DNA from: an uncultured Eubacteriales bacterium
Lineage (GTDB): Bacteria > Bacillota > Clostridia > Christensenellales > CAG-917
Assembly: GCA_900550855.1 (NCBI GenBank)
Contig: URTQ01000070.1
Location: forward strand, 1 to 8,025
DNA: 8,025 nt
Reading direction: 5' to 3'
The notes under the pieces are model-generated. The model saw only the letters and a program-made list of their open reading frames with translations. It was not told the DNA's origin and searched no databases. The position numbers were made by a program, and so were the translations under genes. Shown here piece by piece: positions 1-5,193 of this stretch (position 1 is the stretch's first letter; the number at the start of each line of letters is the position of its first letter).

Positions 1-23
1 GGGGAAACACGTGAGGAAGGGGG
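1..23. repeat. G-rich CACGTG-core end repeat, left copy
   Basis: The first 23 bases begin with GGGG, carry AAACACGTGAGGAA in the middle and end with GGGGG. The reverse complement matches the segment near the other end of the window at 7971-7994 with a single one-base insertion, so the two form a nearly perfect inverted pair about 8 kb apart. No open frame with a recognisable product covers it. The function is unknown. Being found at both extreme ends of the supplied sequence suggests a multi-copy dispersed motif, which is inference. Confidence 0.6.
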
Positions 24-65
24 TTATTTAGTTTTTAAGCGGTTTACGCTTTTTTGCGTGACGGA

Positions 66-196
66 ACTTTTTGTGCGATATTTGGATGAAGAACAAGGAA
101 GATGTGATTTTTTGAGCAACGAGCGTACTGAGGCGTACGTGACTTGCGAAAAAAACACATCTAACGCAGTTGTTCGCCAAATAGCGCACAAAAAGT
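66..196. repeat. 131-base imperfect hairpin element (MITE- or REP-like)
   Basis: Outer arms 66-85 and 177-196 are reverse complements at 19 of 20 positions (key parts CTTTTTGTGCG and TATTTGG). Moving inward, GAACAA at 91-96 pairs with 170-175, AGATGTG at 100-106 pairs with 156-162, a T-run at 108-113 faces an A-run at 149-155, GCAA at 116-119 pairs with 144-147, and CGTAC at 124-128 pairs with GTACG at 135-139 around a 6-base tip. Small asymmetric internal loops separate these helices. Open frames across it give basic, low-complexity peptides without family resemblance, so I read it as non-coding. Its right arm contains the A-run used as the T-tract of the rpmE terminator on the minus strand, so the element begins where that transcript should end. 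It could be a miniature inverted-repeat element or a structured RNA. No transposase gene or clear target-site duplication is visible. Confidence 0.7.
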
Positions 197-229
197 AATG
201 CAGGCACACATTGACGTCGTGCCTGCATT
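190..229 (-). terminator. Intrinsic terminator of rpmE
   Basis: Positions 197-207 and 219-229 form a perfect 11-bp stem (arms AATGCAGGCAC and GTGCCTGCATT) around an 11-base loop. Read on the minus strand, the stem is followed within three bases by TTTTT (190-194). It starts 11 bases after the rpmE stop codon, so it is well placed to end that transcript. Confidence 0.88.
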
Positions 230-239
230 TCCCTTTGCG

Positions 240-446
240 TTAGTCGAGATTGTATCTCTTCTTGAATTTGTCGACGCGTCCACCGGTGTCAACAAGTTTT
301 TGTTTGCCCGTGAAGTACGGATGGCACTTTGAGCAAATTTCAACACGAAGTTCGTTGACGTTTTTGGTTGTACCCGTCTGGAATGTGTTTCCGCACGCAC
401 ACACGACGGTTACATCGTGGTAGTTGGGATGGATTCCTTCTTTCAT
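240..446 (-). CDS. rpmE: 50S ribosomal protein L31 (zinc-binding, type A)
   Basis: Encodes bacterial ribosomal protein L31, a small protein of the large subunit that bridges the central protuberance to the small subunit. The 68-residue product matches the family along its full length: it opens MKEGIHPNYHDV and has the conserved block CSKCHPYFTGKQ followed by TGGRVDKF near the C-terminus. Cysteines 16, 18, 38 and 41 are the four zinc-ribbon positions, so this is the zinc-containing (C+) form. The ATG at 446 is chosen because TAGGAGA lies just upstream and because L31 proteins begin here; a longer in-frame start at 479 would add eleven basic residues not typical of the family. It is transcribed alone from a strong promoter and ends in a strong terminator. 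C+ L31 can be replaced by a zinc-free paralogue under zinc shortage in some bacteria; no such paralogue is in this window. Confidence 0.97.
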   Translation of the reverse strand: MKEGIHPNYHDVTVVCACGNTFQTGTTKNVNELRVEICSKCHPYFTGKQKLVDTGGRVDKFKKRYNLD

Positions 447-453
447 TTTGTTT

Positions 454-458
454 CTCCT
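454..458 (-). promoter_or_regulatory. Ribosome binding site of rpmE
   Basis: On the minus strand AGGAG lies seven bases before the ATG at 446. It decides between this start and the upstream in-frame ATG at 479, which lacks a comparable site. Confidence 0.85.
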
Positions 459-520
459 AACTCGTTTTTTTACACCCACACGCGCCAGTAAGTTACGCGA
501 ATATGATATAAAGTTTCTTT

Positions 521-549
521 ATTATATAAGTTGCTCGTCAAAAAGTCAA
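521..549 (-). promoter_or_regulatory. Sigma-A type promoter of rpmE
   Basis: On the minus strand TTGACT (544-549) and a perfect TATAAT (521-526) are separated by 17 bases, which is near consensus. Transcription should start around 514, giving a leader of about 68 bases. A small perfect dyad, ATAAAG-TTT-CTTTAT (508-522), overlaps the end of the -10 and the likely start site and could be an operator or simply a leader hairpin. Confidence 0.85.
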
Positions 550-728
550 GCGTTCGCAAAGCCTATTTTCTTTTTGCGGATTCTTTAACGATGCTTTAAT
601 ACTTGACCTTTAATCCGCCTCGTTTTTCCGTATAAGCCGCACTTGATTCGCCGCATAAACCGTCGCTCGATTCTTTCAAAAGGCAGACGATTTCCAACAC
701 TTCGAATCTTTCGAAAGTCGGACGTTTT
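550..728. other. Spacer between ABC operon end and rpmE promoter; no gene recognised
   Basis: This 179-base stretch follows the ATPase stop codon. On the minus strand it holds a small hairpin at 699-718 (8-bp stem containing TTCGAA, one bulged base, loop AGA) that lacks a following T-run, and a weak long-range pairing of GCGGATT with AATCCGC (about 576-618). No convincing intrinsic terminator for the ABC operon is visible, so read-through towards rpmE or factor-dependent termination is possible. A 34-codon GTG-started frame at 596-700 (minus) has no ribosome site and no recognisable similarity, so it is not called. Confidence 0.5.
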
Positions 729-1442
729 TCAACACTCGGACAAGGCTTTGAGAAGTTGATTTCTCGTGTCTTCGAGGTTTTTGTCGGTGAGTTTGCGCTC
801 TTGTTTTTCGGACAGAATAGAGCCTTTAAGCACCACTTGCACGGGGTTTGCCGCAAACACGAAATAATCGTCCGCGCAAAGCAAGCACTCGTCTATTGCA
901 TGGGTGACGAAAACGACCGTCTTTTTCGACTGCCGTTGCAGTGCGACGAACTTGTTTATGAGCCTTGCTTTCAGCGACGTGTCGAGCGCTTTGAACGGCT
1001 CGTCGAGCAAAAGCACGTCGCTCGGATAAAGAAACGCTCTTGCCATACTCGCCCTTTGCGCCTGTCCGCCGCTTATCTCGCTCGGAAGACTTTTAAGCAC
1101 GTCGGATATTTCGAGTGCTTCGGCGGTGGATTCAATCATTTCTTTGCGTTCGCGCTTGTCCTTTACAACCGCCTTTAATATCAAATCAAGGTTTTTATAC
1201 ACCGAAATCGAGGGAATTAACCTGTCTTTTTGGAAAATGTAACTTACGCCGCCCTCGCAACCTTCTATGCTTCCCTCATACGATTTGAGCGACGCCATAG
1301 CGTTCAGAAGAGTGGTTTTCCCGACGCCGCTTCCGCCCAGAACAACGTTGATTTTGCCTTGCTCGAAAGTGACGTCAAAGTTTTGAAATATCGTTTTTTG
1401 CTCGTACGAACAGGAAAAATTCTTTATGATTATGTCTTTCAT
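729..1442 (-). CDS. ABC transporter ATP-binding protein (nitrate/sulfonate/taurine-type)
   Basis: Cytoplasmic ATPase subunit that powers the importer encoded with it. The 237-residue product has every motif of an ABC nucleotide-binding domain: Walker A GGSGVGKTT at 36-44, Q-loop Gln71 in IFQKDRLIP, signature ISGGQ at 123-127, Walker B VLLLDEP at 143-149 with Glu148 as catalytic base, D-loop ALD near 152-154, and switch His181 in VTHAIDE. Length and the QKDRLIPSISVYKN block fit the SsuB/TauB/ThiZ group. The ATG at 1442 overlaps the permease stop codon as ATGA, a sign of translational coupling; the frame is open further upstream but only as the shadow of the permease gene. It is the last gene of its operon. 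The substrate cannot be told from the ATPase. Confidence 0.93.
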   Translation of the reverse strand: MKDIIIKNFSCSYEQKTIFQNFDVTFEQGKINVVLGGSGVGKTTLLNAMASLKSYEGSIEGCEGGVSYIFQKDRLIPSISVYKNLDLILKAVVKDKRERKEMIESTAEALEISDVLKSLPSEISGGQAQRASMARAFLYPSDVLLLDEPFKALDTSLKARLINKFVALQRQSKKTVVFVTHAIDECLLCADDYFVFAANPVQVVLKGSILSEKQERKLTDKNLEDTRNQLLKALSEC

Positions 1443-2242
1443 CTCGCCACTTCCCAAACCTTTTTCAAGAGCGCGACCGCGCCTTCCAGCGCAAAGCCGA
1501 ACACGATTGCCACAAGCGTCCACGCAAGCAAATATTCTATCTCGAACGTGGCGTTTGCCGTCTGTATTTTTCCGCCGATACTTTTCGATACGCACGCCAA
1601 AATTTCCGCCGCCACTACCACTTTGAGCGTGAGCGACAACGTGGACTTGCTCGTGTCGAAAAGACAAGGCGCGATAGAGGGCAAGTATATGCCGAAAGCA
1701 ACGTCGACGGGCTTGACCTTGTACACCTTTGCCATTTCCAAAAGTTCCTTGTCCACACCCACGATTGCCGAGTATATCGACGAGTACAGAATGGGAAAGG
1801 CAATCAAAAATCCGACCGCGACGGACATTGCGTTGCTTGACATAAACGCGTAAAAAATCAGAATCACCGCGACGGTTGGCGCGGAGCGCAATAGCGAAAC
1901 TATCGGCGAAATAACTTTGTGAAGCGGCTTAAAAAGTCCGCCGAGCACGGCGAAAATCATTGCCGCCGCAAAAGAAATCGCAAAACAAATCAGCGTGCGC
2001 AACAACGTCGAGCCGACGCTAGTCCAAAATCCCTTTTCGCCGCCGAGCGCGAAAAAACGGGCAAGCACCTTAGAGGGCATCGGCAACACCAGCGGATTGC
2101 CTTTGACCTTTGCGCATATTGCCCATACGGCAAGCACTATGCCGAGTGCGGCGAGCGGATAAGCGACGTTTTCGATTATCCGCTTCACCGTTTTTTTGTC
2201 AACGTTTATCTTTTTCACTTTCAGAACAACAAATCTTTGCAC
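1439..2242 (-). CDS. ABC transporter permease (SsuC/TauC-like, BPD family)
   Basis: Inner-membrane subunit that forms the translocation path of the importer. The 267-residue product has about six hydrophobic segments: roughly 26-46, 79-104, 107-133, 138-162, 202-222 and 236-260. The cytoplasmic coupling loop (EAA motif) is visible at about 169-190, reading EMAKVYKVKPVDVAFGIYLP, which docks onto the ATPase. Segment order and the preceding VLPMPSKVL near 52-60 are typical of COG0600 permeases. The start is uncertain. A GTG at 2242 overlaps the end of the lipoprotein gene by 22 bases, while another in-frame GTG at 2218 lies two bases after that gene's stop. Neither has a clear ribosome site, so expression probably depends on coupling to the upstream gene. 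Its stop overlaps the ATPase start. Confidence 0.92.
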   Translation of the reverse strand: MQRFVVLKVKKINVDKKTVKRIIENVAYPLAALGIVLAVWAICAKVKGNPLVLPMPSKVLARFFALGGEKGFWTSVGSTLLRTLICFAISFAAAMIFAVLGGLFKPLHKVISPIVSLLRSAPTVAVILIFYAFMSSNAMSVAVGFLIAFPILYSSIYSAIVGVDKELLEMAKVYKVKPVDVAFGIYLPSIAPCLFDTSKSTLSLTLKVVVAAEILACVSKSIGGKIQTANATFEIEYLLAWTLVAIVFGFALEGAVALLKKVWEVAR

Positions 2243-3243
2243 GCTTGCCAGTCGATCGCGTTGCCCTTGGAATCCTTCGGCATTACGCTTTCGAGGAAGG
2301 TGATAATTTCGCTCTTTTGAGCACTGTCAAGGCGAGTTGCGTTCACTTTGCATCTTGCGATGCTCGCAGGCGGAAACGCCGCGCTTTCATAGAGATTTGC
2401 TTGCGCAAAAGCAGCAACTTCGCTCGGATTTTCGTTTATCCACGTCTTGTTTGCCGCAAGCGCCGCAAAAAGTGCGTCCGTGAACGATTTGTTTTGAGCA
2501 AGTTCGGTTTTGACGAAAAGTCCCGCTTGCGCATACGTCGTTGCGCCGCTCGCCTTTGCGTATTCGGCTTGCATATCCATTTCCGCATTGAGTTTCAACG
2601 CGCCTTTGAACGCCGTTGCGGCAGGCTCGCCCACAACCGCAAATGATACGCTTCCGTTTGCAAGCAACACTCTTGCCGCAGGACCGTCCACAACGTATTG
2701 CACGCTGACTTGGTTCTCGCTGGGCGTAACATCCTCGCTCACGAGTTCGACGTCGTTTTTGTTCATAACGTATCTGAACACGAGTCCGGGAACGCCCTCT
2801 TTTCCGATACAGGCAATCTTTTTGCCCTTGATATCGTCAAGGGTAAGCACGCCGCCGTTTTCGGTTTTGCCGACCATATAAAGACTTCCGTCGACAGCCA
2901 CGCTGACGAGTTTGTACGCCGCGCCTTGTCTTATGAGATTTGCGCCTGCGTTTACGGGCATAATCACCAAATCGCTATTGCCCGAAGCCATTTCGGAAGC
3001 GATGTTTGCAGGTTTGACTACGCTGTAATTCACTTTGTATCCGTCAATTTCCTTATTGTCGGTCACGAGGCGAAGCATTGCAAGCGCAGGCGTACCTTCG
3101 GGCGCGCTGAAACGCAATTCGCTTTGAGGCGTAGGCGTAGGATTGTCGTTACCGTTGTCGTTGCACGAGACAAGCGAAACGCACGCCACGCACACAAGTG
3201 CCAAAACTGCGATAATCGCAATGATTTTGCTTGATTTTTTCAT
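2221..3243 (-). CDS. ABC transporter substrate-binding lipoprotein (NMT1/THI5-like)
   Basis: Captures the substrate outside the membrane and delivers it to the permease. The 340-residue product begins with a lipoprotein signal: a basic n-region (MKKSSK), a hydrophobic core at 7-25, then lipobox LVSC with Cys27 as the lipidation site. A short Asn/Pro/Thr-rich tether follows at 28-40. The mature part starts LRFSAPEGTPALAM, continues with ASGNSDLVIMPVNAGANL (86-103) and LTLDDIKGKKIAC (133-145), and has VVGEPAATAF near 203-212. This is the arrangement of type II periplasmic-binding proteins related to SsuA, TauA and ThiY. The family covers nitrate, sulfonates, taurine and thiamine precursors; residues here do not let me choose. 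No TPP or other known riboswitch is recognisable upstream. It starts 25 bases after the TM1266-like gene with the ribosome site AGAGGT. Confidence 0.92.
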   Translation of the reverse strand: MKKSSKIIAIIAVLALVCVACVSLVSCNDNGNDNPTPTPQSELRFSAPEGTPALAMLRLVTDNKEIDGYKVNYSVVKPANIASEMASGNSDLVIMPVNAGANLIRQGAAYKLVSVAVDGSLYMVGKTENGGVLTLDDIKGKKIACIGKEGVPGLVFRYVMNKNDVELVSEDVTPSENQVSVQYVVDGPAARVLLANGSVSFAVVGEPAATAFKGALKLNAEMDMQAEYAKASGATTYAQAGLFVKTELAQNKSFTDALFAALAANKTWINENPSEVAAFAQANLYESAAFPPASIARCKVNATRLDSAQKSEIITFLESVMPKDSKGNAIDWQACKDLLF

Positions 3244-3248
3244 ATATT

Positions 3249-3254
3249 ACCTCT
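3249..3254 (-). promoter_or_regulatory. Ribosome binding site of the substrate-binding lipoprotein
   Basis: AGAGGT on the minus strand, five bases before the ATG at 3243. The same hexamer serves the TM1266-like gene and the aminotransferase, which supports all three starts. Confidence 0.8.
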
Positions 3255-3268
3255 AAAAAATGTATTTT

Positions 3269-3520
3269 TTATTTGTCTATCTCGAAGGAAGTGATTGCGG
3301 ACTTGACGCTTAGACTTTCGAATCTTCCGAGTTTGCCCGTGAGTGCGGATATTCGCTCTTGCGTGCCTTCAACAATCAACGCGATTGCGTTTGCTTCTTC
3401 TCTGGGTACGCCCATTCTACCGATTATAATATCTGCAAAATCGCTCAAAACTTTCTGCATTTCGACTGCAATCGCCTTGTCGCCTTTAAGCACGATTCCG
3501 ACAACGCCTATTCTTTTCAT
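3269..3520 (-). CDS. TM1266-family ACT-like putative iron-only hydrogenase system regulator
   Basis: An 83-residue protein that I recognise as the TM1266 family (named in TIGRFAMs as a putative iron-only hydrogenase system regulator), a small ACT/NikR-C-like ferredoxin fold. The diagnostic stretches are the first strand RIGVVGIVL (3-11), then IIIGRMGVP (31-39), NAIALIVEGT (44-53) and ISALTGKLGRFESLSVKSA (57-75). It has no DNA-binding domain of its own, so a regulatory role would be by ligand or metal binding or partner contact; the molecular function of the family is not established to my knowledge. The ATG at 3520 is preferred over one at 3562 because AGAGGT lies four bases upstream and the family starts at this strand. 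It is the first gene of a compact operon with an NMT1-type ABC importer. No hydrogenase gene lies in the window. Confidence 0.85.
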   Translation of the reverse strand: MKRIGVVGIVLKGDKAIAVEMQKVLSDFADIIIGRMGVPREEANAIALIVEGTQERISALTGKLGRFESLSVKSAITSFEIDK

Positions 3521-3524
3521 AATT

Positions 3525-3530
3525 ACCTCT
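3525..3530 (-). promoter_or_regulatory. Ribosome binding site of the TM1266-like gene
   Basis: AGAGGT on the minus strand followed by AATT and the ATG at 3520. It selects the 83-residue product over a 97-residue extension. Confidence 0.8.
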
Positions 3531-3547
3531 TTTGCGCCGTAAGCGCG

Positions 3548-3553
3548 ATTATA
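3548..3553 (-). promoter_or_regulatory. Possible -10 element of the TM1266-ABC operon promoter
   Basis: A perfect TATAAT on the minus strand about 28 bases before the first start codon would give a leader of roughly 20 bases, just enough for the ribosome site. No good -35 hexamer lies 16-18 bases upstream, so an activator may be needed or the call may be wrong. The site is flanked by an inverted pair TTGCGC (3532-3537) and GCGCAA (3564-3569), which could be half-sites of an operator. Confidence 0.4.
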
Positions 3554-3622
3554 TTTGTTCAAAGCGCAAGTTATATCGTTGATATTTTACTGCGGAAGTT
3601 ATATGCCCTATGCGAACTTAAA

Positions 3623-3716
3623 TAAACTCACAGTTTACGAGTAGGCTTCGAACAAGTTTTCGGATTAAGGCTACGCCTTCCGCAATTATTAATTATTCAT
3701 TATTAATTATTTAATT
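3623..3716. repeat. AT-rich repeat and small hairpins in the aminotransferase/TM1266 spacer
   Basis: The 3531-3729 spacer holds no gene. Three structures are visible: a perfect dyad TAAACT-CAC-AGTTTA (3623-3637); a hairpin AAGGC-TAC-GCCTT (3667-3679) extended by CGG/CCG across a 3-base bulge (3661-3682); and a 13-base direct repeat ATTATTAATTATT at 3685-3697 and 3699-3711. The composition is far more AT-rich than the flanking genes. Such blocks often mark insertion points of dispersed intergenic repeats in Clostridia, but that origin is inference here. Confidence 0.55.
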
Positions 3717-3744
3717 AAAAATCGCATCCTTAGATGCGATTTTT
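3717..3744 (-). terminator. Intrinsic terminator overlapping the aminotransferase stop codon
   Basis: A perfect 12-bp stem (arms AAAAATCGCATC and GATGCGATTTTT) encloses a 4-base loop. On the minus strand the left arm is exactly the last four sense codons (Lys-Asn-Arg-Ile), the stop TAA lies in the loop, and the right arm ends in TTTTT followed by AT-rich sequence. The symmetric A/T ends mean it could also act on plus-strand transcripts. Confidence 0.85.
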
Positions 3745-5004
3745 CAAACTCTTTTCTATAAGCGCAATCTTTATCGAACTTATCAGCACGTCGATTGCAA
3801 AATCCATTTCTTCGAGCGACGGAACGCTCGGCGCGATACGAATGTTAGAATCGTTGTCGTCTATTCTGTACGGGAACGTCGACCCTGCCGCCGTAAACTT
3901 TACGCCTGCCTCGTTTGCGAGTTCCACGACGCGTTTTGCCGCGCCCTGTACGTCGAGGGAAATGAAATATCCCCCTCTCGGCTTTGACCACGTTACGCTT
4001 TGGTCGTCGGGAAACGCTTCTTCCATTCTCACTCTGAAAAGGTCGAACTTCGGACGAAGAATCGCAGCGTGTTGCGCCATAATCTTCTTTACGTTCTCAA
4101 CGTTTTTCAAGAATTCGACGTGCATAACTTGATTGACTTTGTTGGGGTTGATTCTCTTGAAAAAGAGGCGTTTGAGCATATCCTGCACGTTGTTTTGAGA
4201 GGACGCAAACACCGCTACGCCGCTGCCTGCAAAAGTGATTTTTGCGGTTGAAGCGAAGCAGTATATCATATCGAGCGTGCCTGCTTTTCTTGCCACGTCG
4301 AAGATGTTTTTGAGTTTCTCGTCGGTGTCGTAGAGCGAGTGCACGCAATAGGCGTTATCCCAAAAAATGCGAAAATCTTTGGCTTTGGGTTTGAGGTTCG
4401 CCATACGCTCGACCACTTTGTCAGAGAACACGATGCCCGTCGGATTCGAGTATTTCGGCACGCACCAAATGCCCTTCACGCTCTCGTCGTCGCGCACGAG
4501 TTGCTCGACGAGGTCCATATCCGGACCGTCCGAAAGCATAGGCACGGTTATCATATCTATGCCGAAGTTCTCGCAAATGGCAAAATGTCTGTCATATCCC
4601 GGTGCGGGGCAAATGAATTTGACTTTTTCGAGTTTGTTCCAAGGCGTAGACCCCAAAACGCCGAATTGCATTGCAAACTGCACCACGTTGTACATGATGT
4701 CGAGCGACGAGCCGTCAAGAGCGATAACTTCGTCCGCTTTCACGCCCAAAAGTTCGCCGAAAAGTTCTCTTGCCTGCTTTACGCCTGCGGGTTCGCCGTA
4801 GTTTCTCGCGTCCACACCGCTCATAAAAAAGTCGCATTTTGCGGCGTTTTCGAGCATAGGCATAGCGATGTCGAGTTGCTCTTTTGAAGGCTTGCCTCTC
4901 GTCATATCCACGCTTCTGTCGGCTTTTTGCAGTTTTTTGTAGGCTTTTTGCTCTTGTTTGAGCAGTTTTTCGAGTTCGTCCGCGGGCAATGAATTGTAAT
5001 CCAT
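3730..5004 (-). CDS. Aspartate-type aminotransferase, fold type I, subgroup Ic
   Basis: A PLP-dependent enzyme expected to move an amino group between aspartate (or a similar amino acid) and 2-oxoglutarate in the cytoplasm. The 424-residue length and the early block DMTRGKPSKEQLD (33-45) are typical of the PF12897 aspartate aminotransferase group. The fold-type I landmarks are present: ALDGSSLD (95-102), YSNPTG (185-190, Asn187 near the PLP ring), DNAYCVH (216-222, Asp216 to the pyridine nitrogen, Tyr219), the Schiff-base lysine Lys255 in ASTAKITFAGSG, and Arg389 in NIRIAPS for the substrate carboxylate. RGGYF (343-347) is also conserved. AGAGGTG precedes the ATG at 5004. It is a single-gene transcript with its own promoter and terminator. 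Substrate preference is not provable from sequence; alanine or aromatic substrates are possible. Confidence 0.92.
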   Translation of the reverse strand: MDYNSLPADELEKLLKQEQKAYKKLQKADRSVDMTRGKPSKEQLDIAMPMLENAAKCDFFMSGVDARNYGEPAGVKQARELFGELLGVKADEVIALDGSSLDIMYNVVQFAMQFGVLGSTPWNKLEKVKFICPAPGYDRHFAICENFGIDMITVPMLSDGPDMDLVEQLVRDDESVKGIWCVPKYSNPTGIVFSDKVVERMANLKPKAKDFRIFWDNAYCVHSLYDTDEKLKNIFDVARKAGTLDMIYCFASTAKITFAGSGVAVFASSQNNVQDMLKRLFFKRINPNKVNQVMHVEFLKNVENVKKIMAQHAAILRPKFDLFRVRMEEAFPDDQSVTWSKPRGGYFISLDVQGAAKRVVELANEAGVKFTAAGSTFPYRIDDNDSNIRIAPSVPSLEEMDFAIDVLISSIKIALIEKSLKNRI

Positions 5005-5009
5005 AATAC

Positions 5010-5015
5010 ACCTCT
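5010..5015 (-). promoter_or_regulatory. Ribosome binding site of the aminotransferase
   Basis: AGAGGT on the minus strand, five bases before the ATG at 5004, supports that start over any internal one. Confidence 0.8.
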
Positions 5016-5045
5016 ACACTTGTACACTATACGTCGCGCGCGCTC

Positions 5046-5070
5046 AAAGGGTGCTGACGAAGCACGCTTT
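5046..5070 (-). other. Leader hairpin of the aminotransferase mRNA
   Basis: GTGCT (5051-5055) and AGCAC (5061-5065) pair around a 5-base loop, and AAAG/CTTT extend the helix across a one-base mismatch. It lies between the promoter and the start codon and is not followed by T residues on the coding strand, so it is not a terminator. A role in mRNA stability or translation is possible but unproven. Confidence 0.4.
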
Positions 5071-5093
5071 GCCGCCTTTTTATCACGCGTAAG

Positions 5094-5122
5094 AATATAT
5101 CACCGAATCGCGTATTCGGCAA
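5094..5122 (-). promoter_or_regulatory. Extended -10 promoter with spacer palindrome, aminotransferase
   Basis: On the minus strand TTGCCG (5117-5122), a 17-base spacer and TATATT (5094-5099) fit a sigma-A promoter, with TG one base before the -10 (extended -10). Almost the whole spacer is a perfect dyad, CCGAAT-ACGCG-ATTCGG (5103-5119), in the position expected for a repressor operator. The predicted start near 5087 gives a leader of about 80 bases. Confidence 0.65.
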
Positions 5123-5193
5123 TCGTTTTCGAGCAGTTTTTCGACGTTAATTTTCTTTAATCAAACGCACGAAAAATCGTCGTTTTGTCGTCC

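Noticed and set aside
24..400. Minus-strand frames of 61-79 codons across the hairpin element and rpmE
   Set aside because: They follow the palindromic repeat or overlap rpmE in the wrong frame and give basic or cysteine-rich peptides without similarity.
576..618. Possible terminator of the ABC operon from GCGGATT/AATCCGC pairing
   Set aside because: Only seven base pairs with a loop of about 29 bases and no T-tract on the coding strand.
596..856. 86-codon minus-strand frame running past the end of the ATPase gene, including a 34-codon GTG-started piece at 596-700
   Set aside because: Its first half is the ATPase gene read in another frame, the GTG has no ribosome site, and the peptide has no recognisable family features.
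729..1667. 312-residue version of the ABC ATPase starting at 1667
   Set aside because: The extra 75 residues lie inside the permease gene in another frame. The ATGA overlap at 1442 and the usual start of the family support the 237-residue form.
3521..3729. Riboswitch upstream of the TM1266-ABC operon (TPP considered because of the NMT1/THI5-like lipoprotein)
   Set aside because: No TPP core motifs such as CUGAGA with ACCUGAUC are seen, and the likely leader is only about 20 bases long.
5103..5119. Hairpin CCGAAT-N5-ATTCGG as a terminator of der
   Set aside because: No T-run follows on the minus strand, and the dyad fits precisely in a promoter spacer, so an operator is the better reading.
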